Assembly: GCF_024298925.1 (NCBI RefSeq)
Contig: NZ_CP101283.1
Span: 3,043,001 to 3,107,000, forward strand
Source of the DNA: Phenylobacterium sp. LH3H17
GTDB taxonomy: Bacteria > Pseudomonadota > Alphaproteobacteria > Caulobacterales > Caulobacteraceae
Length of the DNA stretch: 64,000 nt
Direction of reading: 5' to 3'
The stretch's first letter is position 1. Each line of letters starts with the position of its first letter. Positions 53,373 through 62,561 of the stretch are shown here, piece by piece. Below the pieces are notes generated by a model. That model saw only the letters and a list, made by a program, of their open reading frames with translations. It searched no databases and was not told the DNA's origin. A program made the translations under genes and the position numbers.

Positions 53373-53960
53373 ATGGTTCGGCGAGCTTTGACGATGACGG
53401 TCGCGGTTCTGGCCCTGGCCGCCTGCGGCAAGAAGGAAGACAAGACCGCCGCCGTGGGCGACGCGGCGCCGGCCGCCGCCACCGCCCCGGCCGCGGGGCC
53501 GGCCGCCACGCCCCGGCGCAAGCCCGGCCTCTGGACCCAGACCGTGTCCATGGAAGGCTTCAGCCAGATCACCCGCATCTGCCTGGACGAAGCGACGGAG
53601 GCCAAGCTGTCGGTGGTCGGCGGCCAGATGAGCCAGGAGGCCTGCAGCCAGACCGCCATGACCCCGAAGCTGGGCGGCGGCTGGAGCTTCAGCTCCACCT
53701 GCGACATGGGGTCGGGCGGCAAGACCACCACCACCGGGGTGATCACCGGCGACTTCAGCTCCAAGTACCGGATGGAGGCCGACACCACCACCGAGGGCGC
53801 CGGGGCGCCGCAGATGAACGGCGCGCGCAAGATGGTCATGGAAGCCGCCTGGCAGGGCCCCTGCCCCGCCGACTTCAAGCCCGGCGACATGGAGATGCCC
53901 AACGGCATGAAGATGAACATGCTGGCCATGGGGGCTGCGGCCGCGGCGGCGAATAAATAA
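53373..53960 (+). CDS. DUF3617-family lipoprotein (first of two)
   Basis: The 195-residue protein has a lipoprotein signal (LALAAC, Cys18), a low-complexity Ala/Pro linker (AAPAAATAPAAGPAATP), and a DUF3617 domain: KPGLWTQTVSMEGF, RICLDEATEAK, and STCDMGSGGKTTTTGVITGDFSSKYRMEADTTTEG. Cysteines in RIC, AC, TC and PC may form disulfides. It lies 108 bp upstream of a paralog. Function unknown. Confidence 0.88.
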   Translation: MVRRALTMTVAVLALAACGKKEDKTAAVGDAAPAAATAPAAGPAATPRRKPGLWTQTVSMEGFSQITRICLDEATEAKLSVVGGQMSQEACSQTAMTPKLGGGWSFSSTCDMGSGGKTTTTGVITGDFSSKYRMEADTTTEGAGAPQMNGARKMVMEAAWQGPCPADFKPGDMEMPNGMKMNMLAMGAAAAAANK

Positions 53961-54068
53961 CCCGAACCGGAGAGCTTCACGGTTTCTCAGGGCGTTCATG
54001 CTCAACTCGCCAAAGCTCCGCCATAGGAACCGTCCCCCGCGGTTCCGGAGGGGCCAGGGAGGGGACTC

Positions 54069-54656
54069 ATGTTCGGCCTGCGCCATCTGTTGCTCGCCGG
54101 CTCTGTCGGGATAGGGCTGGCCGCCTGCGGCGCGGCCGACATTCCGCCGAACCGCCAGCCGGGCCTGTGGGAGCAGAGCGTCCAGGTCGGGCCGCTGGCC
54201 AAGGTCACCAATGTCTGCCTGGACGACAAGGTCGACAAGACCGCCGACTGGTGGGGCGTCCAGATGAACCGCGGGACCTGCAAGCACCGTTCGTTCAAGG
54301 GCCGCGAGGACGGCGGCTGGGACTTCGCCTCGACCTGCGACATGGGGACCAACGGCCTCGTGGTCACCAAGGGCGTGGTCTATGGCGACTTCATCCACCG
54401 GTTCATGGTGCGCGGGACCCAGACCACCACGGACGCCCTGCTGAAGACCGCCAACGGGACCCGCAAGATCGCTATCGACTCCAAGTACCAGGAAGCCTGC
54501 CCGGCCCCCTACCAGCCGGGCGACATGTGGATCGAGGGCCTGAAGCCCAAGCCCGACGAGAGCACCCTGAAACAGGTCGGGCCGGTGAGCTTCAACGACA
54601 ACGCCGTGCCGATGTCCCAGGTGGTGAAGCTGAAGAAGCCGACGAAGGTGGAGTAG
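54069..54656 (+). CDS. DUF3617-family lipoprotein (second of two)
   Basis: The 195-residue paralog has a lipoprotein signal ending LAAC (Cys20), then PGLWEQSVQVGPLAKVTNVCLDDKVDK and STCDMGTNGLVVTKGVVYGDFIHRFMVRGTQTTTD, matching the neighbour in order and spacing. It lacks the Ala/Pro linker and has a longer C-terminus. Both probably sit in the outer membrane facing the periplasm. The start follows AGGGAGGGG. Confidence 0.88.
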   Translation: MFGLRHLLLAGSVGIGLAACGAADIPPNRQPGLWEQSVQVGPLAKVTNVCLDDKVDKTADWWGVQMNRGTCKHRSFKGREDGGWDFASTCDMGTNGLVVTKGVVYGDFIHRFMVRGTQTTTDALLKTANGTRKIAIDSKYQEACPAPYQPGDMWIEGLKPKPDESTLKQVGPVSFNDNAVPMSQVVKLKKPTKVE

Positions 54657-54676
54657 GGACACCCCTCGTCAGTAGA

Positions 54677-54824
54677 TGCTCCCCCTCTGGGGGAGCTGTC
54701 GGCCGAATGGCCGACTGAGGGGGACTTTGACTCTATCCACCGCGGATGAAGCCCCCTCCGTCTCGTCGCGAAGGGGCGACGATCCACCTCTCCCAAATCG
54801 CGCTGCGCGCTGGGGGAGGATCTG
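54677..54824. repeat. dispersed intergenic repeat, composite copy in inverse orientation
   Basis: Read on the minus strand this is module B then module A, as at 44853-45003. On the plus strand it begins AGATGCTCCCCCTCTGGGGG, has GTCGGCCGAATGGCCGAC as the internal hairpin, and ends with GCGCGCTGGGGGAGGATCTG. It fills most of the gap between a DUF3617 gene and the convergent thiolase gene. Confidence 0.85.
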
Positions 54825-54832
54825 AGGCCCAG

Positions 54833-56020
54833 TCAGACCAGCTCCACCGCCATCGCCGTGGCCTCGCCGCCGCCGATGCAGAGGCTGGCGACGCCCTTCT
54901 TGCCGCCGCGGGCCTGAAGCGCCGAAAGCAGGGTCGCCAGGATCCGCGCGCCCGAGGCCCCGATGGGATGGCCCAGAGCGCAGGCGCCGCCATTGACGTT
55001 GAGCTGGGCGCGGTCGATGCCGAGTTCGCGCTCGGCGATCATCGCCACCACGGCAAAGGCCTCGTTGACCTCCCAGAGGTCGACGTCCTTGGCGCTCCAG
55101 CCGGCCTTGGCGAGCGCCTTCTGCATGGCCGGCGCCGGGGCGGTGGTGAAGAGGCCGGGCTCATGCGCGTGGCCGGCATGGCTGACCACCCGGGCGACCA
55201 CCTTCAGGCCCAGCTTCTCGGCCGTCGAGGCCCGGGTGAGGACCAGGGCCGCGGCGCCGTCGCTGATCGAGCTGGCGTTGGCCGCGGTGATCGCCCCGTC
55301 CTTGCCGAAGGCGGGCCTCAGGGTCGGGATCTTGGCCGGGTCGGCCTTCATCGGCTGTTCGTCGGTCGAGACGGTCTCGGTCCCCTTGCGGCTCGTCACC
55401 TGGACCGGGGTGATCTCGCGGGCGAAGGCGCCGCTTTCCGTGGCCGCCTTGGCGCGGGCGAGCGAGGAAATGGCGAATTCGTCCATGGCCTCGCGGGTGA
55501 ACTGGTAGGCCTTGGCGGTCTCGTCGGCGAAGGAGCCCATCAGCCGGCCGGGATCATAGGCGTCCTCCAGGCCGTCCAGGTACATGGAGTCCGAGATCGT
55601 ATCGTGGCCGATGCGCGCCCCGCCGCGGTGCTTGGCCAGCAGGTAGGGGGCGTTGGTCATGCTCTCCATGCCGCCCGCGATGACGATGTCCACCGAGCCG
55701 GCGACGAGCGCGTCATGCGCCATGATCGCGGCCTGCATGCCCGAGCCGCACATCTTGTTGATGGTGGTCGCCTCGACCGACTTGGGCAGGCCCGCGCCCA
55801 GCGCCGCCTGGCGGGCCGGGGCCTGGCCCAGGCCCCCCGGCAGGACGCAGCCCATGATGATCTGCTGCACCGCGTCGGGGCTCAGTCCCGCCCGCTCCAC
55901 CGCCGCCTTCACCGCCGCCGCGCCCAGGTCCGTGGCCTTCACCGGGGAGAGAACGCCCTGGAAGCCGCCCATGGGCGTGCGGGCGTAGGAGGCGATGACG
56001 ACGGGATCGGCGGCGGACAT
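54833..56020 (-). CDS. acetyl-CoA C-acetyltransferase (thiolase)
   Basis: The 395-residue thiolase condenses or cleaves acetyl-CoA and acetoacetyl-CoA. Catalytic residues are Cys91 (NKMCGSGMQ), His351 (ALGHPIGASG) and Cys381 (CIGGGEA), with NEAFAVV as the fourth signature. It could serve polyhydroxybutyrate or fatty-acid metabolism; no other genes for these are next to it. GGAG 8 nt before the ATG at 56020 is preferred over an ATG at 56050. Its 3' end abuts the inverse repeat copy. Confidence 0.94.
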   Translation of the reverse strand: MSAADPVVIASYARTPMGGFQGVLSPVKATDLGAAAVKAAVERAGLSPDAVQQIIMGCVLPGGLGQAPARQAALGAGLPKSVEATTINKMCGSGMQAAIMAHDALVAGSVDIVIAGGMESMTNAPYLLAKHRGGARIGHDTISDSMYLDGLEDAYDPGRLMGSFADETAKAYQFTREAMDEFAISSLARAKAATESGAFAREITPVQVTSRKGTETVSTDEQPMKADPAKIPTLRPAFGKDGAITAANASSISDGAAALVLTRASTAEKLGLKVVARVVSHAGHAHEPGLFTTAPAPAMQKALAKAGWSAKDVDLWEVNEAFAVVAMIAERELGIDRAQLNVNGGACALGHPIGASGARILATLLSALQARGGKKGVASLCIGGGEATAMAVELV

Positions 56021-56102
56021 GGTCGGGCTCCAGGACTGTTCCTGGCTCATGTGCGCCGCACAATGGACGAGTTCAAGCCCGTCCCGGAAGCAAACGCCGC
56101 GC

Positions 56103-57260
56103 TCAGAGCGCCCGGACGGTGGCCTCGATGAAGCCGCCGCCCAGCACCCGGTCGGGGGCCTCGGGTGCGTAGAGCACGCAGGCCTGGCCGGGGGCGACGC
56201 CCTCTTCTGGCTCGCTGAGCGCCACGCCGACCACGCCGTCCTCGAAGGTCAGATGTCCCGGGACCGGCTCGCGGGTTGAGCGCACGCGGGCCAGGACCGG
56301 GCGGCCGGCGGCCTCGCCGATCGTCCCGGTTTCGCCCAGCCAGTTGGTTTCCTTGAGCGTGAGCGCCCGGGTCAGCAGGGCCTCTCGCGGGCCCACGACC
56401 ACCTGGCGCTGCTCGGCGTCGATCCTGACCACGAACAGCGGATCGCCCACGGCGATGTTCAGGCCGCGGCGCTGGCCGATGGTGTAGCGGGTGACGCCCT
56501 CGTGGCGGCCCAGCACCCGGCCGTCCATGTGCACCACGTCGCCGGGCTCGGCGCCGTGCGGGCGCAGGCGGTCGATCACCGTGGTGTAGCGGCCTTCCGG
56601 CACGAAGCAGATGTCCTGGCTGTCGGGCTTGTCGGCGGCGGCGAGGCCCAGCTCGGCGGCCACCCGCCGCACCTCCGGCTTCGGCAGCCCGCCCAACGGG
56701 AATCGCAGGAAGTCGAGCTGGTCCCGGGTGGTGGCGAACAGGAAATAGCTCTGGTCGCGCGCCGGATCGGCGGCGCGGCGCAGTTCCGGCCCGTCCACGC
56801 CTTCGGCGCGGCGCACATAGTGCCCGGTAGCCATGGCCTGGGCGCCCAGTTCGCGGGCGACATCCAGCAGGTCGCGGAACTTCACCGTCTGATTGCAGCG
56901 GATGCAGGGGACCGGGGTCTCGCCCCGCAGATAGGCGTCGGCGAAGTCCTCGATCACCTGCTGCTTGAAGCGGCTCTCATAGTCGAGGACGTAGTGGGGG
57001 ATGTTGAGCGCGTCGGCGGCCGTGCGCGCGTCGTGGATGTCCTGGCCCGCGCAGCACGCGCCTTTCTTCTGCACCGCCGCTCCGTGATCGTAGAGCTGCA
57101 GGGTGACCCCGACCACATCGTAGCCCGCCCGCGCCAGCAACGCCGCCGTCACCGTCGAATCCACCCCGCCGGACATGGCCGCGACCACACGCGCGCCGGC
57201 GGGCAGGCCCACGGCGGCACGAGCGGCTTCGACGGCGCTGTCGGCGAAGGGAGCGTTCAT
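56103..57260 (-). CDS. mnmA: tRNA-specific 2-thiouridylase
   Basis: The 385-residue enzyme puts sulfur on U34 of tRNA-Lys, Glu and Gln. It has the PP-loop [16 protein letters not shown] (residues 27-42), the catalytic Cys122 in [10 protein letters not shown] and the second Cys218 in SQDICFVP, and the [11 protein letters not shown] loop. A C-terminal barrel domain contains [25 protein letters not shown]. It appears to be transcribed alone. Confidence 0.97.
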   Translation of the reverse strand: MNAPFADSAVEAARAAVGLPAGARVVAAMSGGVDSTVTAALLARAGYDVVGVTLQLYDHGAAVQKKGACCAGQDIHDARTAADALNIPHYVLDYESRFKQQVIEDFADAYLRGETPVPCIRCNQTVKFRDLLDVARELGAQAMATGHYVRRAEGVDGPELRRAADPARDQSYFLFATTRDQLDFLRFPLGGLPKPEVRRVAAELGLAAADKPDSQDICFVPEGRYTTVIDRLRPHGAEPGDVVHMDGRVLGRHEGVTRYTIGQRRGLNIAVGDPLFVVRIDAEQRQVVVGPREALLTRALTLKETNWLGETGTIGEAAGRPVLARVRSTREPVPGHLTFEDGVVGVALSEPEEGVAPGQACVLYAPEAPDRVLGGGFIEATVRAL

Positions 57261-57465
57261 AGCGGCTATGTAGACGTTGGCGGCCGGCTTTGCGAGATGC
57301 GCCTGGATTCCAGAGTGTCGGAAAGCCGACCAAGAGTTATGGCGAAAGCGTGATAGGGGTCGCTGGTGGCCGGGTGTATGGTCGGCAAGTCGTCGGCGAG
57401 TAGCGTCCAGGACTACCGGCGGCTGAGAGCTGTGCTCCCACCTGTTTACCGGAAGGGTAGCGCCA

Positions 57466-57651
57466 ATGAATTCGTACCGCCTCTATGTCCTAGGTCCCCA
57501 AGAACGCCTTTGGGATGCGCAGGAATTGCAGCTGTCCGACGACGAGGCCGCCGTGGCCCGGGCCGACGCCCTGCGTCAGGACCACTGCGCCGTCGAGGTA
57601 TGGAGCGGCGAACGCCTGGTCGCCCGCCTCGGCGCCGAGTTCAGTCTGTAG
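57466..57651 (+). CDS. 61-residue protein, DUF6894-like
   Basis: The protein [58 protein letters not shown] has the short beta-hairpin, DDExAxxxA helix and VWSGxRLVAR ending seen in small DUF6894-type proteins of alphaproteobacteria. GGAAGGGTAG precedes the ATG. It converges with flgL, with a 4-bp gap. Function unknown. Confidence 0.75.
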   Translation: MNSYRLYVLGPQERLWDAQELQLSDDEAAVARADALRQDHCAVEVWSGERLVARLGAEFSL

Positions 57652-57655
57652 CGCC

Positions 57656-58591
57656 TTAAGGCTGCAGCACGTTCAGCAGCGAACTGTTCTGCAAGGTCAG
57701 GAAGACCTGTGAGGCGGCCTGGACCGAGAGCTGGGCCTGCTCGAGGGCGCTGATCGCCAGCGTCATATCCGCATCGGTGATCTCGCCCATCATGCCCTGC
57801 AGGCTGTCCTGCCGCGAGACCAGGTCCTTCTTCACCGACTCCACCCGCTTCTGGACCATGCCGTTGCGCGCGGTCTCGTTGATGATGTCCTTGTGCACCG
57901 TGTCCCAGGTCGCAAGGATTCCCTCCAGGAAGGTCTGCTGGGCCGTGGTCAGTTCGCCGGTGAATGGCCCCGAGCCGCCTTCCTCGAACACCTGGATGTC
58001 CTTGAAGGCCTGCAGCAGGTCGGTCCCGATGTCGTCGGCCAGCAGGCCGGTGTTGACCGTGGTGGAGTCGTCGATCTTCGCCTGGGTGACGAAGTCGTCG
58101 TTCTGGAAGAAGTCGGAGATCAGCGGCGTGCCGGGATTGGTCAGGTCCGCCATCGCGGTGGCCGTGACCGGCTGGGTGTCGATCTTGCCGCCGGCGAACA
58201 GATACTTGCCGCCGTAGCGGGCGTTCATCCCTTCGACGCTGTTGCGGAAATAGCCTCGGATGTCCTGCATCAGGGTGTCGGCGCGTCCGGAGGCCAGGGA
58301 CTCGGCGATGGCCTGGCGGACCCCATCGGCGGACTCGGCCACCTGGTTGAGGCCGAAGTCCTGGGTGGTCAGCTTGTCGGCGATCAGCTTGTTCTGTTCC
58401 AGATAGCCGCCGAGGCGCACGTCGATGGACCGCATGGCGGTCAGCATGTCGGCGTTGCGCGAGAAATCCTTGAGATCGTTGCCCTTCTTCTGGGTCGCGA
58501 CCTGATTGCCCGCCTCCATCTGCCGCTGCTGGGCGGCCATGATGTTGGAGAGCACCTGGTTGTAGTTGCCGGTCGTGGAAACGCGGTTCAT
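57656..58591 (-). CDS. flgL: flagellar hook-filament junction protein FlgL
   Basis: The 311-residue protein is a flagellin-like junction protein between FlgK and the filament. The N-terminal helix MNRVSTTGNYNQVLSNIMAAQQRQMEAGNQVATQKKGNDLKDF and the C-terminal helix ITDADMTLAISALEQAQLSVQAASQVFLTLQNSSLLNVL form the D0 domain. It follows flgK by 10 bp and is transcribed from the sigma-54 promoter upstream of flgK. Confidence 0.95.
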   Translation of the reverse strand: MNRVSTTGNYNQVLSNIMAAQQRQMEAGNQVATQKKGNDLKDFSRNADMLTAMRSIDVRLGGYLEQNKLIADKLTTQDFGLNQVAESADGVRQAIAESLASGRADTLMQDIRGYFRNSVEGMNARYGGKYLFAGGKIDTQPVTATAMADLTNPGTPLISDFFQNDDFVTQAKIDDSTTVNTGLLADDIGTDLLQAFKDIQVFEEGGSGPFTGELTTAQQTFLEGILATWDTVHKDIINETARNGMVQKRVESVKKDLVSRQDSLQGMMGEITDADMTLAISALEQAQLSVQAASQVFLTLQNSSLLNVLQP

Positions 58592-58601
58592 GGCGGCGGC
58601 C

Positions 58602-60692
58602 CTAGATCATGTTGGTCAGGACATCGAACATGTCCTTGGCGGCCTGGATCATCCGGGCCGAGGCGTTGAAGGCTTGTTGATAGGTGGTCAGCCGGACGAG
58701 CTCTTCGTCGATATTGACGCCCTCCACCGACTGGCGGCGCGCCTGGGCCTCGTTGGAGACCGACTCGGCGCTCTGCTTGCGGGTCTCCGCGCCCTGGGCC
58801 TGGCGGCCGATCGAGCCGCCGAACTCCGAGGCGTAGCGCGACACGGTCATGGTCACCCTGCCGAGCTGGCCCGCGGCGCTGAAGTCGGTGGCCACGTCGC
58901 CGGCGGCGGCGATCAGGCGCGCGCCGCGGCCGTCGCCGGCGGTGACCGCCGGACGCCCGGCCGCCACCGATAGGTCAAGGGTGGCCAGGGCCAGCTTCAT
59001 CGGGTTGGCGGTGAGCGCCGGATCGACCTTGAAGCGACCGGCGCGACTGGCGCGCTCGACCTTGCCCAGGCCGAAGAGTTGGCTAAGCGACGGCCCGCCA
59101 GCGCCGCGTTCCGTCAGGTCCTGGGTGACCGACAGGTTGGCGTTGGTCGGCGCGATCCCTGCGAAGGTCAACGCACCCCGGCTGTCCAGGCTGAATGAGC
59201 CGTAGAGTCCGACCCCGGTCGCCGGGTCGTTCAGCGCGGTCAGCATGTTGGCCATGCTGGTCCCGGCGGGGATAGCCACGGTCACGTCGCGGATCGGCTT
59301 GCCGTCCTCGTGAGCCAGCCGGAAGCTGATTGTGTCGCCCGCGGTGAAGCCGTGAGGATCCGCGGCGGTCAGGCTGGTGTCGTAGGTCCCGGGTCCGCTC
59401 GAGCGGATCAAGTCGTTCAGGCCGAAGAAATGCGAGAAGGCGCGGCCCGACTTGTTCGAAGTGCCCTCATCGATGGCCAGGCCGTTGGTTCCGGCCGCCG
59501 TCAGGCTCAGCGCCCCGTCGGTGAAGGTGGCGGTCGCCGCGCCGCCAAGCGACGTGTTCAGACTGGTCAGGAAAGTTGCGGGGGTGAAGGCGCCGCCCGG
59601 CGACATGGTCATGGCGTCGAAGTCGATTGTGATCGAGCTCTGGGCGACCCCGGACTGGTTCAGGACGGCGATCCGCGTCTGGCCCGTGAATCCGCCGATC
59701 GCTGTGGGCAGGTCCAGGCCGGTATTGCGCCCGCTCATCACCTTCGGCGGCGGGATGGCCGCCGACTTGTTGTGCGCCGCGTTGATCTGCTCGGCCGCTC
59801 GGCTCATGAACTCGCCCAGCTGATCCTGCATGCCGGGCAGGACGTCGTCGCGCAGATCCAGCATTCCCCGGATCCGGCCGGCGGTCATGGTGATCGGTTG
59901 CGCGAAGCCGAGACCGTTCCTCGGCTCGACGGCGATATAGCCCTTGGTGGCGTCGGTCCGGTTGTAGCTGAGCTTGGCCGCCTCGCCATCGCCAGCAAGC
60001 ATCAGGCCCTCCGCAGAGCGGATGGTGACGCCGCCGACCGATTTCTGGCCAACCTGAACGTTCATCAGGGTGGCGAGCTCGTCGACCAGCTGGCTCTGGA
60101 TGTTCTCCGACCCCGAGGAGTCGGCGTTGGCCAGCTTGGCTCGGCTGATGTCGGAGTTCAGGCGATTGATGGTCTCCAGCAAATCGTTGGCGCGGTCCAC
60201 GTGGGCCTTGACCTGGGCGTCGACGGTCTTGCCGAGATCGCTGAACTGGGCGCCGATCCGGGCGCCCTCGTTCATCATGTCCTGGACCTTCGACAACGCC
60301 TGGCTGCGCAGCAGGGAGGAGGACGGGTCGTCCGAGACCTGGGAAAAGGCGCTGAACACGTCGTCGAGACGGCTGAAGAAGAAGTTCTCACCGGACGGGT
60401 CGCCAAACAGGCTCTGGGCGTTGTCCAGATACTGCGAGACGACGTCCCAACGGTTTGCATCCGACGCCGCCGAGAGCGTGGCCATCTGCAGGTACTGATC
60501 GGTGATCCGCTTGACGCCCGAAATCTCGACGCCCATCCCCATGCCGCCGACCACAAGCGAGGTCTGGTCGGCCATTTTCCGGACGTAGCCGGGGGTGTTC
60601 ACATTGGCGATGTTGTCGGACACCGTCCGCAGGCTGACCTGCGAGGCCAGCATGCCCGACGAAGCGGTCTTGAGGATTGTGGTCAGGGACAT
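58602..60692 (-). CDS. flgK: flagellar hook-associated protein FlgK
   Basis: The 696-residue protein caps the hook and joins it to FlgL. The N-terminal rod motif LKTASSGMLASQVSLRTVSDNIANVNTPGYVRKM and the C-terminal VNIDEELVRLTTYQQAFNASARMIQAAKDMFDVLTNMI are diagnostic. The long middle region (about residues 300-560) is the variable D2/D3 domain. It is the first gene of a flgK-flgL unit with a sigma-54 site at 60839-60854, about 145 bp upstream of the start. Confidence 0.96.
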   Translation of the reverse strand: MSLTTILKTASSGMLASQVSLRTVSDNIANVNTPGYVRKMADQTSLVVGGMGMGVEISGVKRITDQYLQMATLSAASDANRWDVVSQYLDNAQSLFGDPSGENFFFSRLDDVFSAFSQVSDDPSSSLLRSQALSKVQDMMNEGARIGAQFSDLGKTVDAQVKAHVDRANDLLETINRLNSDISRAKLANADSSGSENIQSQLVDELATLMNVQVGQKSVGGVTIRSAEGLMLAGDGEAAKLSYNRTDATKGYIAVEPRNGLGFAQPITMTAGRIRGMLDLRDDVLPGMQDQLGEFMSRAAEQINAAHNKSAAIPPPKVMSGRNTGLDLPTAIGGFTGQTRIAVLNQSGVAQSSITIDFDAMTMSPGGAFTPATFLTSLNTSLGGAATATFTDGALSLTAAGTNGLAIDEGTSNKSGRAFSHFFGLNDLIRSSGPGTYDTSLTAADPHGFTAGDTISFRLAHEDGKPIRDVTVAIPAGTSMANMLTALNDPATGVGLYGSFSLDSRGALTFAGIAPTNANLSVTQDLTERGAGGPSLSQLFGLGKVERASRAGRFKVDPALTANPMKLALATLDLSVAAGRPAVTAGDGRGARLIAAAGDVATDFSAAGQLGRVTMTVSRYASEFGGSIGRQAQGAETRKQSAESVSNEAQARRQSVEGVNIDEELVRLTTYQQAFNASARMIQAAKDMFDVLTNMI

Positions 60693-60838
60693 TGTCTACC
60701 CCTCACCCCGGCAAAGCCTGACGCCCAACCCGGCTGAATCTGCCGGGAGCATGGTGAACGCCTGCGCGAGGGGCCGCAAAAAGTACAAGTTTTTCAATGT
60801 CGTCCCTTTCGGGGGCCGCTTGAGGTCACCATCAACGG

Positions 60839-60854
60839 CGCAAGACCGGCGCCA
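60839..60854 (-). promoter_or_regulatory. sigma-54 promoter of flgK-flgL
   Basis: On the minus strand the sequence is TGGCGCC-GGTC-TTGCG, matching TGGCACG-N4-TTGCW with the invariant GG and GC 10 bp apart. The start of transcription would be near 60827. Confidence 0.7.
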
Positions 60855-60920
60855 ACCTCGCCGCTAGGGGTCCGAGCTACAGCCGGAGGGCGGCAGGGAC
60901 GACCTATCGACCGGGTCCGG

Positions 60921-60936
60921 CTCGGCAAAAACCGCC
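60921..60936. promoter_or_regulatory. possible FlbD (ftr) enhancer site
   Basis: CTCGGCAAAAACCGCC has the CGGCAAAA-N-CGCC shape that I remember for ftr enhancers of Caulobacter late flagellar genes. It lies between the two sigma-54 elements, 66 bp and 77 bp from them, so one activator could serve both. Unproven. Confidence 0.3.
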
Positions 60937-61013
60937 AACGCCCGGCCGGCGCGGCGGAAAGTCGGAGAATATTTCCTCTTTTATTTCAGAGTGTTGATCC
61001 ACGATCCCCAATG

Positions 61014-61029
61014 TGGCGCAAAGGTTGCT
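61014..61029 (+). promoter_or_regulatory. sigma-54 promoter of fliK-flgD-flgE
   Basis: TGGCGCA-AAGG-TTGCT has GG and GC exactly 10 bp apart, as required for the -24/-12 element. The leader before the fliK ATG at 61110 would be about 70 nt. Confidence 0.7.
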
Positions 61030-61109
61030 CCGACCCTGCCGAATGAACGCGGCGCAGGAAGCGCTCCCTTCGATCACGGCCTAGCTGTTCAAGGCCGACC
61101 TCGGACACC

Positions 61110-62552
61110 ATGACTGGGTCGACTATCAACCTGCCGATCACCAGCCCTGCCGCCGGCGGCGCCGGTGTAGGGGCGCCGGCCCCGGGCAAGGCCGCGGGCT
61201 TTGACGCCCTGCTGGCCGCCTTCTTCGGCGCGCCTGGCGATGCGCTGGCGGCCGGCGGCCCGTTCGGCGAAAACAAGGTCGCCAAGGAAGAAGGATCGGT
61301 GGCCGACCCGGCCGTGGCCGACGCGACGCAACTTCTCAATCCCGACGCCATGACCCTGGCGGCGATGCTGGCCACGCCCCAGCCGCCGGCGCAAACCCAG
61401 CCCAGCCCGTCCGCCGAGGCCACGACGCCGTCCAACTCGCCCCCCACCCCGCCCGCGACACCGTTCGCTCCGGTCATGCCGGCCCCGGCGATCGGCGGCG
61501 CCGACCCGGCCGCGACCTTAGCCGCGGCGGCTGAGGGCGAGCTCACCACGACCGCAGAGGACGCCGCCGTCCTCGCGACCGCCCAGGTCCCAGACCAGGG
61601 CGCGAGCAAGCCCGTCGGCGAAAAGCCGCCGCCGTCCCTCAATGTGAACAGCGCGCCTCGCGCGCCGGCCGTGCCGCTTCCGCAAGTCCAGCCGACCCCC
61701 GCCCCGGTCCAGCAGGCTGTCGTCGAGCCGATAGCCCAGGCCGAAGTCACCCCCACCGAGATCCCCCTCGCCGAGGAGTCGATCAAGGATAAGCCGGCCA
61801 CGGGCGGCAAGTCCGCCGACCCGGCGCGCAAAAACAGCCAACATGTGGCGACCGCGGCGACCGCCGCCGTCGCCGACCCCGAAACTCCAACCGCCGTTGT
61901 CGCCGCGGCAGATGCGGCGAGCCTCGGCGACAACGGATCGACCACCTTCCAGGACGACATCGCGGTCCCCGTGACCCGGGAGGCCAAGCCGGAACCGGCA
62001 AAGGCCAGCGCCACCGACGCCCAGGCTCCGGGACCGGCCGCCCCGGCCCATGCCTCGGCCCAGGCCCAGGCCCACGCCTCGATCCACTCGGCCGTCCGCG
62101 GCTCGCCCGAGACCGTCGCCAACCTGGCGGCCCAGATCATCCAGAAGCTGGATGGCCGCTCCACCCGCTTCGACGTCGAACTCAATCCCCTCGGTCTCGG
62201 TCAGGTGAATGTCGCCGTCGAGATCGCCGCCAACGGCAAGATGACCGCGGCCCTGTCGTTCGAGACCCAGCACGCGGCCAACGAATTGCGCGGCCGCTCG
62301 GCCGATCTGCAGCGCGCGCTGGAACAGGCCGGGTTCGACGTGTCGGGCGGTCTCTCCTTCGACGTGGCCGGCGACGGGCGCTCGGCCTGGACCGACCAGC
62401 AGCAACAGCAACAGCAGCAAACCAACGGCGCCTGGCGCGGGCGCGCCTTCCAGGCGGTGCTTGGCACGGCCGGCGACGCGGCGGAATCGGCCGTGAGCGA
62501 CGCCCTTAACTATCAACGCCGGACGCGTTCCGGCGTCGATGTAAGGATCTAG
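61110..62552 (+). CDS. fliK: flagellar hook-length control protein FliK
   Basis: The 480-residue protein sets hook length and switches the export substrate. Most of the first 320 residues are Ala/Pro/Thr-rich and disordered, the ruler part. The C-terminal Flg_hook domain (about residues 325-425) is clear: NLAAQIIQKLDGRSTRFDVELNPLGLGQVNVAVEIAANGKMTAALSFETQHAANELRGRSADLQRALEQAGFDVS. A Gln tract (8 residues) follows it. Next genes are flgD and flgE, as usual. Confidence 0.92.
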   Translation: MTGSTINLPITSPAAGGAGVGAPAPGKAAGFDALLAAFFGAPGDALAAGGPFGENKVAKEEGSVADPAVADATQLLNPDAMTLAAMLATPQPPAQTQPSPSAEATTPSNSPPTPPATPFAPVMPAPAIGGADPAATLAAAAEGELTTTAEDAAVLATAQVPDQGASKPVGEKPPPSLNVNSAPRAPAVPLPQVQPTPAPVQQAVVEPIAQAEVTPTEIPLAEESIKDKPATGGKSADPARKNSQHVATAATAAVADPETPTAVVAAADAASLGDNGSTTFQDDIAVPVTREAKPEPAKASATDAQAPGPAAPAHASAQAQAHASIHSAVRGSPETVANLAAQIIQKLDGRSTRFDVELNPLGLGQVNVAVEIAANGKMTAALSFETQHAANELRGRSADLQRALEQAGFDVSGGLSFDVAGDGRSAWTDQQQQQQQQTNGAWRGRAFQAVLGTAGDAAESAVSDALNYQRRTRSGVDVRI

Positions 62553-62561
62553 GAGATAGCC

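Larger units (their letters stand above)
60693..61109. other. 417-bp divergent flagellar control region
   Basis: No gene lies here. It holds a sigma-54 element on each strand, an AT-rich stretch (TATTTCCTCTTTTATTTCAG, about 60970-60989) near an IHF-like ATCAAC on the minus strand at about 60994-60999, and a CTCGGCAAAAACCGCC sequence that may be a FlbD-type (ftr) enhancer. This is the arrangement expected of late flagellar genes in Caulobacter. Confidence 0.6.
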
